Positions 9,952-18,554 are shown, counted from the stretch's first letter. The stretch is DNA of 64,000 nucleotides from DASTFY01 sp963813375 (GCA_963813375.1 CAWEYT010000017.1:62001-126000), one strand, 5' to 3'. Numbers and translations are program-made. Notes: generated from the sequence alone by a model not told the origin.

Positions 9952-10002
9952 ACGTCTCGCGGAGATCAGTTGCGGATTCCGCAACCAGACTCCGCGAGAC
10001 GT
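9952..10002. repeat. Nested palindromic element, copy A
   Basis: Outer arms ACGTCTCGCGGAG (9952-9964) and CTCCGCGAGACGT (9990-10002) are a perfect 13-bp inverted repeat. Inside it lies a second, perfect palindrome GTTGCGGA-T-TCCGCAAC (9969-9985). Four-base spacers separate the two on each side. A second copy with compensating changes in the outer arm is at 51332-51380. It sits between the PEP-mutase-family stop and the zur start, about 107 bp upstream of zur. Could be a mobile palindromic repeat, a structured RNA or a protein-binding site. Confidence 0.75.
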
Positions 10003-10108
10003 CGTTGCGTCTCGAGCCGGGTGACCGGCGAACGGCGGGCGGCGACGGGCGGCCGCCGGTTCCGGCCGGGTTCTCTGCCATTCTCACTTGGCCGGTAGCG
10101 TGGCCGGG

Positions 10109-10543
10109 ATGGAGGACGTGGACCAGGTCGCCGCGGCGCGGCTGCGCGCCCACGGCCAGCGCTACACCAGGAACCGCCGCGAGCTCATGGATCTCCTCGC
10201 GGCCGCGGCGTCACCCGTCACGATCCCCGAGATCCTCGAACGCCGCCCCGAGCTGGCCCAGAGCTCGGTGTACCGCAACCTCATGCTGTTGGAGCAGTCC
10301 GGTCTCGTGCAGCGCATCGTGACGAACGACGACTGGGCCCGCTTCGAACTGGCCGAGGACCTGACCGAGCACCATCACCACCTCATCTGCTCCAGCTGCG
10401 GCATCGTGCGCGACTTCACGGTCCCGCCCCAGGTCGAGACGTCGGTGGCCACCGCCTTCGCCGCCATCGCCGACGAGACCGGCTTCCATCTCCAGCACCA
10501 CCGGCTCGACCTGGTCGGCGTGTGCCCGGCCTGCGCGGCCTGA
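10109..10543 (+). CDS. zur: Fur family transcriptional regulator, probable zinc uptake regulator Zur
   Basis: A 144 aa Fur-family repressor. The N-terminal winged helix (LRAHGQRYTRNRRELMDLL, then QSSVYRNLMLLEQSGLV) precedes a dimerisation and metal domain with HHHHLICSSCG and a C-terminal CPACAA, that is, two CxxC pairs forming the structural zinc site. Its 3' end faces the znuB stop 17 bp away, and the zinc-uptake operon on the other strand makes Zur the best assignment; a Fur or Nur role is less likely. I chose the ATG at 10109; an in-frame TTG at 10088 is possible. Confidence 0.85.
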   Translation: MEDVDQVAAARLRAHGQRYTRNRRELMDLLAAAASPVTIPEILERRPELAQSSVYRNLMLLEQSGLVQRIVTNDDWARFELAEDLTEHHHHLICSSCGIVRDFTVPPQVETSVATAFAAIADETGFHLQHHRLDLVGVCPACAA

Positions 10544-10560
10544 CCGACCGCCGCTCCCGG

Positions 10561-11382
10561 CTAGCGCCGCCGGGCTGTCATCCTCCGACGGGTGGCCGTC
10601 GCCGCCAGCGCGACGAGGAAGACGATGATGGCCAGCACGACGATCGTGCCTCCCGACGGGGTGTCGGCGTGGAAGGACACCACCACGCCCGCCACGGCGA
10701 CGGCGACGCCGAGGGCCATGCCGGCCAGCGCGGTGCCGCGGAAGCTGCGGCTGAAGAGCTGCGCCGTGGCCACCGGCACCACCATGAGCGCGCTCACCAG
10801 CAGCACACCGATCACGCGCATGGCGACGACCACGGTGAACGCCGTGAGCACCGCCAGCAACAGGTTGAGCGGCACGACCGGGAGGCCGGTGGCGCGGGCG
10901 AACTCCTCGTCGTTGCTCACGCTGAACAACGCCCGCCCCAGGACGGTCGTGACGAGGAGGACGACCGCGGTGAGCGCCGCGAACACGGCCACGTCGGACC
11001 AGCTCGTGCTGGTGATGCTGCCGAAGAGATAGGCATCGAGGTTGCGCACCCCGGCCGGCGCCCGGCTCACCAGCACGACGCCGGCGGCGATGCCTCCGTA
11101 GAAGAGCACCGCGAGGGCGATGTCACCGCTCGTCTGGCCGCGCACCCGGATCAGCTCGAGCAGCACCGCGCCGGCGGTGGCCGTGAGCAGGGCGACGCCG
11201 ACCGGAGCTCGATCGAGCACCAGACCCAAGGCGACGCCGGTGACGGCGACGTGCCCGAGACCGTCGCCGATGAGCGCCAGTCTGCGCTGCACGAGGAAGA
11301 TCCCGACCGCTGGCGCGGCCAAGCCCACCAGCACGGCCGCCACCACGGCGCGGCGCATGAACTCGAACTGCCAGAAGTCCAC
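10561..11382 (-). CDS. znuB: Zinc/metal ABC transporter permease ZnuB
   Basis: A 273 aa inner-membrane permease of the ABC-3 (ZnuB/MntB) family. About eight hydrophobic segments are visible; the family motif region GHVAVTGVALG lies near residue 45 and a conserved MRVIGVLLVSALMVVPVATA segment near 185-205. GTG start at 11382, 4 bp after the znuC stop, so the two are co-transcribed. With ZnuA outside the membrane and ZnuC as ATPase it would import Zn2+ (or Mn2+). The gene set and adjacent Zur favour zinc. Confidence 0.88.
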   Translation of the reverse strand: MDFWQFEFMRRAVVAAVLVGLAAPAVGIFLVQRRLALIGDGLGHVAVTGVALGLVLDRAPVGVALLTATAGAVLLELIRVRGQTSGDIALAVLFYGGIAAGVVLVSRAPAGVRNLDAYLFGSITSTSWSDVAVFAALTAVVLLVTTVLGRALFSVSNDEEFARATGLPVVPLNLLLAVLTAFTVVVAMRVIGVLLVSALMVVPVATAQLFSRSFRGTALAGMALGVAVAVAGVVVSFHADTPSGGTIVVLAIIVFLVALAATATRRRMTARRR

Positions 11383-11386
11383 GATC

Positions 11387-12167
11387 TCAGGGCCAGGGCC
11401 CTACGCCGCGCGGAGGCTCGGTGGCGGGGTGCGGGTCCTCGTCGCCGTGGCCCAGGGCCTCCGCGGGGAGGTGCTCGGGCGGGCCGTCGCTCACGATCGC
11501 ACCCGCCTCGAGCCGGGCCACCCGAGTGATGAGCGGGGCCAGCGGCCCCAGCTCGTGCAGGACGACGACGATCGTCGTCCCGCCGGCCACCAGCCCGGCC
11601 ATGATGCTCGGCCAGCGCCTGGCGGCTGGAGCGGTCGACGCCGGCCAGCGGTTCGTCGAGGAACAGGACCTCGGCCCGACCGGCCAGCGCCCTGGCCACC
11701 AGCGCCCGCCGTTGCTGGCCGCCCGACAGGGTGGCGACCGGTGCACCCGCGCGGTCGGCGAGACCGACGGCGGCGATGGCGTCGTCCACGGCACGCCGGT
11801 CGGGCCCCCTCATCCGCCGCCCCAGGCCGGAGCAGGCCAGTCGACCCGAGGTGACGACCTCCCTCACGGTCGCCGGGATCGGGCCCGCCGCCTGCTGGCG
11901 CTGCGGCACGTAGCCGACCCGACCGCGGTCCTGCAGCTCGCCGCCGAACAGCTCCACCTCGCCGCCGAGCCGTTCACACAGACCGAGGATGCCCTTGACG
12001 AGCGTCGTCTTGCCCGAACCGTTCGGGCCGAGCAGCGCCACGACCTCGCCGCGCCCCACGACCAGGTCTGCCTCCACCGCCACCTGTCCCCGGTAGCCGA
12101 ACCGACCCTCCGTCACCCGGACGACGGGCTCGCTCGCCGTGACATGGAGCTCGCTCCGCTCGCTCAT
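11387..12167 (-). CDS. znuC: Zinc/metal ABC transporter ATPase ZnuC (frameshift near 11606)
   Basis: Cytoplasmic ATPase of the ZnuABC importer. Walker A GPNGSGKTT, Q-loop YVPQRQ, signature LSGGQQRR, Walker B VLFLDEP and, in the next frame, the switch His in VVVLHELGPL are all present. One extra base near 11606 separates LAE from IMAGLVAGGTT; removing it gives 259 aa, normal for the family. The gene overlaps znuA by 4 bp (ATGA), typical of translational coupling. Every catalytic motif is intact across the break, so I read this as a sequence error, not a dead gene. Confidence 0.87.
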
Positions 12168-13102
12168 TGGCAGCCCAGGCCGGCCCGCAGGCTGGCCAGG
12201 TTGGTCCGCATGGCGCTGAAGTAGTCGGCTCCCCCCGCGTCTTCCGACATGCCTTCGAGAGGGTCGAGCACTGCGGTCGACGCGCCCGTCTCGGCGGCGA
12301 CCGCCTCGGCCACCGCAGGGCTGACCAGGCTCTCGTGGAAGATGGTCGACACGCCGTGTTCGGCGACGAACCGCGAGATGTCGGCCAGGTCGGCGGGCGT
12401 CGGCTCGGCCTCCGGGTTCACGCCCGCGATGCCGATCTGGGTGAGGTCGTAACGGTCGGCCAGGTAGCCGAAGGCGTCATGACCCGTCACCAGGGTCCGC
12501 TCGTCGCAATCCGCCAGCCCCGCGGCGAGCTCACGGTCGAGGGCCTCCAACTCCCGGCGGAGCTCGGCGGCGTTGGCCTCGAAGGCGCCTGCGGATCCGG
12601 GCTCGAGCGCACCGAGCCGCGCCGCGATCTGGTCCGCGACGTCGGCGAGCCGCAGGGGGTCGAGCCAGAAGTGCGGATCGGCTCCGTCCCCGTCACCTTC
12701 GGCCCGGCCCGCGTCGGACCCGCTCGAGGGCAGGTCCAGCCCGGCGAACTCACCCACGTCGAGCGCTCGGTCGCCGGCTTCGCCGTCCACGGCGTCGTCC
12801 ACCGCAGGCGAGAAGCCGCCCAGGTACACGACGAGGTCGGCCTCGGCCACCGAGGCGACGTCCCGCGGGGACAGCTCGAGGTCGTGCGGCTCGACCCCTG
12901 GCGGGGTGAGGTCGGTGACGGCGACCCGGTCGCCACCGACCCGACCGGTGACGAACGCCAGTGGGTAGAAGGAGGCCACGGCTCCGATCGTCCCGTCGCC
13001 ACCCGGGTCGCCACCGGCGTCCCGGCCGCACGACGACGCCGCGATCCCGAGGCACACGACGGTGAGCACGGACAGCGCGACCGGGCGTGAGCGGCGAGCC
13101 AC
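12164..13102 (-). CDS. znuA: Zinc/metal ABC transporter substrate-binding lipoprotein ZnuA
   Basis: A 312 aa cluster A-I (ZnuA/TroA) binding protein. The N-terminus has an Arg-rich start, a hydrophobic stretch and a lipobox ending SSC at residue ~25, so it is a membrane-anchored lipoprotein. The binding-site context includes TPPGVEPHDLELSP, DPHFWLDPLRLADVA and LVTGHDAFGYLADRY. An acidic stretch (DAGRAEGDGDGADPH) replaces the His-rich loop of many ZnuA proteins. GTG start at 13102. First gene of znuA-znuC-znuB, with a weak Zur-box-like sequence 15-29 bp upstream. Confidence 0.88.
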   Translation of the reverse strand: MARRSRPVALSVLTVVCLGIAASSCGRDAGGDPGGDGTIGAVASFYPLAFVTGRVGGDRVAVTDLTPPGVEPHDLELSPRDVASVAEADLVVYLGGFSPAVDDAVDGEAGDRALDVGEFAGLDLPSSGSDAGRAEGDGDGADPHFWLDPLRLADVADQIAARLGALEPGSAGAFEANAAELRRELEALDRELAAGLADCDERTLVTGHDAFGYLADRYDLTQIGIAGVNPEAEPTPADLADISRFVAEHGVSTIFHESLVSPAVAEAVAAETGASTAVLDPLEGMSEDAGGADYFSAMRTNLASLRAGLGCQ

Positions 13103-13114
13103 GCGGTGAGGCTA

Positions 13115-13605
13115 TCAGGGAACGATTCTCACTCCTGTTCCGGCCGGACGTCGGCGGAGCCACTCCGAGCAGATCACGTCGGTGACGAGCAGGGCCGTCC
13201 GGCCCGGGATCGGCGATCGCCTGCTCGTCCAACGACTGATCGAGCCCGGCGTTGTCGGCGCAGTTCACCGCCACCTGCATGGCGTCGGGAGAACTGACCG
13301 CGTGGCGAGCAGCCGCACCGCGAAGCCCCGGCGGATCAGCTCGGGCACGATGCTGGTGTCGCCCTGCGCCAACCTTCTGGGCAGGGCCAATCCGTGAGGG
13401 TGGTCGCGATCGGGGCCGTGGTCGAAGTCGTGGTCGACGTCGTGGTGGAGGTGCTCGGGGACGCCGTGGTCGTGGGCTCCACGAGGGTTGTGGGAGGGCT
13501 CGCACCGTCCGATGTGGTGCCGCCGGCCGAGTCGCCGTCGCCATCACCACCTGCGCAGGCCACCAACACCAGACAGCAGCCCACCGCCCACGCTCGCACG
13601 CCCAT
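13115..13605 (-). pseudogene. Decayed secreted alpha/beta hydrolase (TAP-like lipoprotein)
   Basis: Starts with an intact lipoprotein signal (MGVRAWAVGCCLVLVACAGG) and a long Thr/Ser/Pro linker, reaching DWPCPEG in the first frame. The rest appears in successive frames: RLAQGDTSIVPELIRRGFA, then VSSPDAMQVAVNCADNAG, then ALLVTDVICSEWLRR, ending with a stop at 13115. These pieces resemble the C-terminal part of tripeptidyl-aminopeptidase-like alpha/beta hydrolases, usually 450-500 aa. Only about 160 codons remain and the nucleophile region is absent, so a large internal deletion plus several frame changes has occurred. I read this as true decay, unlike the single-base breaks elsewhere. Confidence 0.5.
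13117..13131. promoter_or_regulatory. Possible Zur operator upstream of znuA
   Basis: AGGGAACGATTCTCA matches 10 of 15 positions of the actinobacterial Zur consensus as I know it (TGAAAATGATTTTCA), with one half nearly complete. The location is right for repression of znuA, but the same bases also encode the C-terminus of the decayed hydrolase upstream, so the resemblance may be chance. Confidence 0.3.
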
Positions 13606-13693
13606 GCGTGATGATCGCACAGCGAGACTCACGACACTCGTGGACTCGTCCGACCGCCGGGTTCGGTGGCGACGACGGTGCCAAGATGCGCAG

Positions 13694-14689
13694 ATGGGCG
13701 TGGCGCAGGGCGGACGGCGGGCGGCGGTCGTCGCGCTCGCCGCCGCAGTCGCCGCGGCGCTCTCGGCCTGCGGGGACGACGGCGCCGCCGCCGACGGCGC
13801 GGCCGCGAGCGAGCGGGCCACGACCGTCGACACCGTGGCGCCGGCCACGACGGTCGCCACCACGGCGGCGGCGACACCAGCGCCGTACTACCTCTCGATC
13901 GGCGACTCCTACGCCGCCGGCTACGAGGCCGGCATCGGGAACACGGACAACGGCTTCGCCTACCAGGTCGCCGATGAGGCGGTGGCCGCCGGCCATCCTC
14001 TCGAGCTGGTGAACCTGGGCTGCGGAGGCGCCACCACCATCTCGCTGCTGGAGGCCGAGGGGTGCTCGGTACGCGGCCTCGGACCCGGGGCCGCCCCCTA
14101 CGACGGGCAGACGCAGGTCGAAGCCGCGGAGACGTTCTTGCGGGACCACCCCGGCGAGGTCGACCTGATCACGGTCTCCATCGGTGGCAACGACGTCACC
14201 GCCTGCGGCGCCGCCGCCGATCCCGTCGCCTGCGTGACAACAGCCGTCGAGGGCATCTCGACCAACCTGCCCGTGATCCTGCAACGGCTGCGCGCCGCGG
14301 CCGGTCCGGAAACCCTGATCGTCGGCACGACCTACCCGGACGTGATCCTCGGTGAGTGGTTGCGCGAGACCCCGGAAAGCCAGCAGCTGGCTCAGCTCTC
14401 CGTGACCGCGTTCAAGGAGCTCATCAACCCCGCGCTGGCAAACGCCTACATGCAGGCCGGCGGGACGTTCGTCGACGTGACCGACGCCACCGGCGCGTAC
14501 GGCCCGATGACCGAGCTGACGCTCCTCGACCCCTACGGCGACATCCCGGTTCCCGTGGCCAAGGTGTGCGAGCTCACGTCCTACTGCGCGGCGGGCGACA
14601 TCCATCCCAACCCCGAGGGTTACGGCGTCATCGCCGATCTCGTCGTCGACGCCTACGTGTCGTCCGTGGCCGAACGGGCGAGCAGCTAG
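13694..14689 (+). CDS. SGNH/GDSL-family lipase-like secreted hydrolase (lipoprotein)
   Basis: A 331 aa predicted lipoprotein: a hydrophobic signal ends in LSAC at residue ~22, followed by a Thr/Ala linker. The SGNH fold motifs are clear: block I IGDSYAAGYEAG (nucleophile Ser), block III SIGGNDVTAC (oxyanion Gly and Asn) and block V DIHPNPEGYG with the Asp-His pair. The likely activity is an esterase or lipase outside the membrane. The ATG at 13694 fits the signal peptide. The upstream part of this open frame overlaps the decayed hydrolase on the other strand and is not part of the gene. Confidence 0.85.
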   Translation: MGVAQGGRRAAVVALAAAVAAALSACGDDGAAADGAAASERATTVDTVAPATTVATTAAATPAPYYLSIGDSYAAGYEAGIGNTDNGFAYQVADEAVAAGHPLELVNLGCGGATTISLLEAEGCSVRGLGPGAAPYDGQTQVEAAETFLRDHPGEVDLITVSIGGNDVTACGAAADPVACVTTAVEGISTNLPVILQRLRAAAGPETLIVGTTYPDVILGEWLRETPESQQLAQLSVTAFKELINPALANAYMQAGGTFVDVTDATGAYGPMTELTLLDPYGDIPVPVAKVCELTSYCAAGDIHPNPEGYGVIADLVVDAYVSSVAERASS

Positions 14690-14721
14690 CGCCCCGGCCG
14701 GTACGCGTAGGGTCGGCGTCC

Positions 14722-15687
14722 ATGCTCGCCGTCACCGCCACATCGATCGACCCCGACGACCCGCTGTCCGGCTTGGAGATCGGCGAGCGACCCGACCCCG
14801 AGCCGGCGGCGGGTTGGGTCTCGGTCACGGTGCGCGCGGCGGCGCTCAACCACCACGACCTGTGGACGCTGAAGGGTGTCGGCATCACCGAGGACCGGCT
14901 GCCGATGGTGCTCGGTTGTGACGCGGCCGGCGTCGACGAGGACGGCAACGAGGTCATCATCCACTCGGTCATCTGCTCACCCGACTGGCAGGGAGACGAG
15001 ACCCTCGACCCACGACGGTCGTTGCTGTCGGAACGATATGACGGAACCCTGGCCGAGAAGGTGGTGGTTCCCCGCCGCAACCTCGTACCCAAGCCGGCCG
15101 CGCTGTCCTTCGAGGAGGCGGCGTGCCTGCCCACGGCCTGGCTGACGGCCTACCGCATGCTCTTCGCGCAGAGCGACGCCAAGCCCGGCGACACCGTGCT
15201 CGTGCAGGGTGCCGGCGGCGGGGTGTCGACGGCGCTGATCGCGCTGGCCCGGGCCGCGGGGTACCGCGTGTGGGTGACCAGCCGCAGCGACGAGAAGCAG
15301 GCCCGGGCCGTCGAGCTGGGCGCCCACGAGGCCTTCGACTCGGGCGCACGCCTCCCCGGCCGGGTGGACGCCGTGTTCGAGACCGTCGGCGAAGCGACCT
15401 GGAGCCACTCGCTCAGGGCCTTGCGACCGGGCGGCACGCTCGTGGTGTCCGGCGCGACCAGCGGGCCCAACCCGCCCGCCGATCTCAATCGGGTGTTCTT
15501 CCTCCAGCTCCGGATCATCGGGTCCACCATGGGCACCCGGGAGGAGCTCGAGCGCGTGGCCCGCTTCTGCGAGGTCACGGGGGTCCGTCCGTCGATCGAC
15601 GCCGTGCTGCCGCTGGCCGACGCCGCGGACGCCTTCGCCCGCATGGCCGGCGGCGACGTGTTCGGGAAGTTGGTGCTGACGCCCTGA
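14722..15687 (+). CDS. Zinc-type alcohol dehydrogenase-like / quinone oxidoreductase family protein
   Basis: A 321 aa medium-chain dehydrogenase/reductase. The N-terminal GroES-like domain has ALNHHDLWTLKG and VLGCDAAGVDEDGNEV; the Rossmann domain has the NADPH-binding motif VLVQGAGGGVSTALIALARAAG. The Cys ligands of the structural zinc site of true alcohol dehydrogenases are missing, so a zinc-free NADPH:quinone reductase-like role is more likely. The ATG at 14722 lies 32 bp after the SGNH hydrolase stop. Confidence 0.85.
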   Translation: MLAVTATSIDPDDPLSGLEIGERPDPEPAAGWVSVTVRAAALNHHDLWTLKGVGITEDRLPMVLGCDAAGVDEDGNEVIIHSVICSPDWQGDETLDPRRSLLSERYDGTLAEKVVVPRRNLVPKPAALSFEEAACLPTAWLTAYRMLFAQSDAKPGDTVLVQGAGGGVSTALIALARAAGYRVWVTSRSDEKQARAVELGAHEAFDSGARLPGRVDAVFETVGEATWSHSLRALRPGGTLVVSGATSGPNPPADLNRVFFLQLRIIGSTMGTREELERVARFCEVTGVRPSIDAVLPLADAADAFARMAGGDVFGKLVLTP

Positions 15688-15700
15688 GGAGTCCGCGCCC

Positions 15701-15889
15701 TCAAGGGCCGTCGGGTTGACGGCGCGACGGCGCCAGGTTGCGGGAGTACAGGCGCACGGCCACGTCCACCGTCACAAGGGCGGTCAGGAACCGGACCGAG
15801 ATCGAATCACCGCTGGTGGCCACGATGACGCCGCCGACGATGAGCAGGACGACGGCCAGGACGGTGGCGAGCTTCGGGTCGATGCGCAT
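15701..15889 (-). CDS. Small two-pass membrane protein, unknown function
   Basis: A 62 aa protein with two hydrophobic segments, LATVLAVVLLIVGGVIVAT and FLTALVTVDVAVRLY, and a basic C-terminus (SRNLAPSRRQ). I chose the ATG at 15889 (MRIDPK); a longer frame to 15985 would overlap the divergent cation-efflux gene. It converges on the oxidoreductase, 13 bp away. Not recognised as a named family. Confidence 0.5.
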   Translation of the reverse strand: MRIDPKLATVLAVVLLIVGGVIVATSGDSISVRFLTALVTVDVAVRLYSRNLAPSRRQPDGP

Positions 15890-15971
15890 CTGGTAATCCT
15901 GCCCGACCTGCTGAGCCCTGCCGGACGAGCCCGGAGAGCCGAATGAGCGGCGGGCGAGGCATGATGCTCGG

Positions 15972-16922
15972 GTGAGCGGTGGCACCCATCGTGGACACGG
16001 GGACCATGCCCACGGGCATGGTCACTCGCACGGCTCGGCCGCCGCCCGGGCCGGGGCCCGCCATCAGCGGCCGCTCCTCCTCGCGTTCGCCCTGATCGTC
16101 GCCTTCCTCGTCGTGCAGGTGGTGGTCGGCCTGGCCACCGGCTCGCTGTCCCTCCTGTCCGACGCCGGTCACATGGCCACCGACGCGCTGGGGCTGGGCA
16201 TGGCGCTGGCCGCCATCCACGCCGCCTCCACCGCTCGCGCCAACCCGCAACGGACGTTCGGCTTGTACCGGCTGGAGATCCTGGCTGCGCTGGCCAACGC
16301 CGTGCTGCTGTTCGGCGTCGCCGGCTACGTGCTCTACGAGGCCGCCACCCGCCTGGGCGAGCACCGCGAGATCCCGGCCGGGCCGGTGCTGGTCGTGGGG
16401 CTGCTCGGCCTGGCGGTCAACGTCATCGCCTTCGGGCTCCTCCGCGCGGGCGCCAAGGAGAGCCTGAACGTCCGCGGGGCGTACCTGGAGGTGGTGTCGG
16501 ACCTGCTCGGTTCGGTGGCCGTCGTGGTCGGCGCCCTCGTCTGGGGGGTCACGGGTTGGACCTGGGTCGATCCCCTGCTGGGCGCCGCCATCGGCCTGTT
16601 CATCCTGCCCCGGGCCGGACGGCTCGGTCGGGACGCGGTGCGCATCCTCGTGCAGGCCGCGCCGCCCGACATCGACGTGCACGCCCTCCGCGAGGACCTG
16701 GCCGGCATCCCGGGGGTGGTCGACGTGCACGACCTGCACGTGTGGACCCTGACGTCGGAGATGGAGGTGGCGTCGGCCCACCTGATGGTGCGGGCGGGCA
16801 CCGACAGCCACGGCGTGCTCGACCAGGCCCGTGTGCTGCTCGAGGAGCGGCACGGCCTCGGGCACGCCACGCTCCAGATCGAACCGGACGACCACCGAGG
16901 ATGCGACGAGCTCACCTGGTAG
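15972..16922 (+). CDS. Cation diffusion facilitator family efflux transporter (CzcD/ZitB-like)
   Basis: A 316 aa CDF exporter with a His-rich N-terminal tail (HRGHGDHAHGHGHSHG), six membrane segments and a C-terminal cytoplasmic domain (DVHDLHVWTLTSEMEVASAHL). The first intramembrane metal site, HMATD in TM2, is intact. In TM5 the usual HxxxD reads EVVSD, so a Glu replaces one His ligand, which may change metal preference away from strict zinc. It probably exports Zn2+ or a related ion and lies 3 kb from the zinc-uptake operon. GTG start at 15972; an alternative start is not needed. Confidence 0.88.
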   Translation: MSGGTHRGHGDHAHGHGHSHGSAAARAGARHQRPLLLAFALIVAFLVVQVVVGLATGSLSLLSDAGHMATDALGLGMALAAIHAASTARANPQRTFGLYRLEILAALANAVLLFGVAGYVLYEAATRLGEHREIPAGPVLVVGLLGLAVNVIAFGLLRAGAKESLNVRGAYLEVVSDLLGSVAVVVGALVWGVTGWTWVDPLLGAAIGLFILPRAGRLGRDAVRILVQAAPPDIDVHALREDLAGIPGVVDVHDLHVWTLTSEMEVASAHLMVRAGTDSHGVLDQARVLLEERHGLGHATLQIEPDDHRGCDELTW

Positions 16923-16963
16923 CGCACGTCGGTGCTGGAGTGCTGCTTGCTACGTTTGTTCGT

Positions 16964-17800
16964 ATGCGGTTGGCGGAGGTGCACGAACTGGTGAGGCGGT
17001 GGGCGGGTTGGATCCGGTGCCGCGACCCGTTCGAGTGCGTGTCCGTATCCTACGACGGAGTCACGATGAGCGCGTCTGGCTGACGGCCGCCGAACGAGTT
17101 GGGCTCGACGTGCTCTCGTCGAAGCTCGCTCAGGTCGACGGGCGGGAGCTTGCCCCTTGGAGCACGTCGGTGACGCGTTCATCGACAAGGCCGACTGGCT
17201 CGTCGGATGCCGACGATCCACCCGGACGATTCCGCTGACGGTGGCCGCCGAGGTGCGCCGCAGCCAAGCCGACGACGGCACCGAGCTAGAGCGAACCGGG
17301 AGAGCAGGTCGCGGACCTGGGTCGAGCACCGTGACGGGATGTGGTGCCTGGCCGGCACGGTTCGACCCCGCCAGCGGTGCCCGCCTGCATGGCCGGTTGG
17401 AAGCCGCGCTGAGCGAACTCTTCGCTGATCAGTACGCCGGACGGGCTGCCCTTCGGATCCGTCTGAGAAGCAGGACCACCTGCGCGCCCGGGCGCTGGTG
17501 GCGTTGCTCGAAGGGGAAGTCGGGGTGCGGCGCAGCGAGGCACGGTCGTGGTGGATGTCACCAGACCGAACTCACCGGCAGCCCGGTCGTCGACTGGGGC
17601 ATCCCGCGTCGAGGTCCCTGTCACGGTGCTGCAGGACCTGGCCGGTAACGCCGACGTCCGGGCGGTGGTCGTGGCCGGCGGGGTCGTGCTGGCACGCGCC
17701 CGGTGTGCTCGCCTGGGCCGTTCGTGCCGGTTGTTCCGCCGGGCGCAGCGCCGAGCCTACGCGGCTAGCCGCGAGAACCACAACGATGATGAAGAGCCAT
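16964..17800 (+). pseudogene. Decayed DUF222/HNH endonuclease (13E12-type) gene
   Basis: Fragments in several frames follow the order of actinobacterial DUF222-HNH proteins: MRLAEVHELVRRWAGW near 16964, TAAERVGLDVLSSKLAQVDGRELA, SRTWVEHRDGMWCLAGT, FDPASGARLHGRLEAALSEL, then VPVTVLQDLAGNADVRAVVV and RAQRRAYAASRENH near 17780. The HNH nuclease core that should follow is absent. At least four frame changes plus loss of the 3' end indicate real decay. The complete protein family often occurs in many copies per actinobacterial genome. I see no other gene between 16923 and 17984. Confidence 0.6.
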
Positions 17801-17984
17801 CGGCGCTGTCGAGCCAGCGCGGCATCACACTCTCGAAGGACGTGACCAAGATCATCGCGGAACGACACGTCGGCCGGTGTCGAACATGGTCGCAGGCCGT
17901 GTCATCCTCTACGGTGAGCGACAGGTTCGCCGCGACGAACACCAGCACCGCGCACTGCGTCGCCGCCGGGGAAGGGAGCCACCG

Positions 17985-18554
17985 ATGTCGACCCAGCCCA
18001 GCAAGCCCTCGTCGGGTCCGAGGATCTCGCACCTCGTGCTGACGGTGAGGGACATCGACGCCTCGGAGCGCTTCTACACGGAGGTCCTCGGCTTCGAACG
18101 CTGCGGGCTGCTCGAAGGGCCGCTGGCCGTAAGCGAGATGCGGTTCTTCCGGGCCGGCGCGAGCCACCACGACCTGGCCCTGGTACAGGTCGGCAAGCCG
18201 GAGGAGGTGCCGGCGCCGCCCGAGGAGTGGGAAGGCTTCTTCCCCGCGCACGCCGTCGGCATCAACCACTTCGCCGTCGCCTATCCCGACCGTGAGGCGT
18301 GGCTGGCCCAGCTCGCCCACCTGCAGGCCAGCGGCGTGCCGTTCGATCTCCGCGGCAACCACGGGATGACCCACAGCGTCTATGTCCGGGATCCGGACGG
18401 TCACAGCGTCGAAGTGCTGTACGACCTGCCCGCCGAGGTGTGGGAGGGCGACGTCAACGCAGCCCTCAACTACTTCGAGGCGCTGCCGTCCGAGGGGCCG
18501 GAGGCGCTCGCCGACGACACCGAGTACCACCGCTTCGCACCTGCCCGCGGCTGA
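17985..18554 (+). CDS. VOC family protein, extradiol dioxygenase/glyoxalase-like
   Basis: A 189 aa vicinal-oxygen-chelate protein. Motifs include ISHLVLTVRDIDASERFYTE, GINHFAVAYPD and YVRDPDGHSVEVLYD; the last resembles the Glu-containing metal segment of type I extradiol ring-cleavage dioxygenases. The His/His/Glu metal triad is therefore plausible. The ATG at 17985 has GAAGGGAG 6 bp upstream. A role in ring cleavage would fit the aromatic-type operon 4 kb away, but glyoxalase, epimerase or resistance functions are equally open. Confidence 0.8.
   Translation: MSTQPSKPSSGPRISHLVLTVRDIDASERFYTEVLGFERCGLLEGPLAVSEMRFFRAGASHHDLALVQVGKPEEVPAPPEEWEGFFPAHAVGINHFAVAYPDREAWLAQLAHLQASGVPFDLRGNHGMTHSVYVRDPDGHSVEVLYDLPAEVWEGDVNAALNYFEALPSEGPEALADDTEYHRFAPARG

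Noticed and set aside
17572..17868. A 98-codon minus-strand frame with a hydrophobic stretch (WLFIIVVVLAAS)
   Set aside because: It lies opposite the recognisable DUF222/HNH relic and its hydrophobic stretch is the reverse of that reading; no ribosome-binding site.
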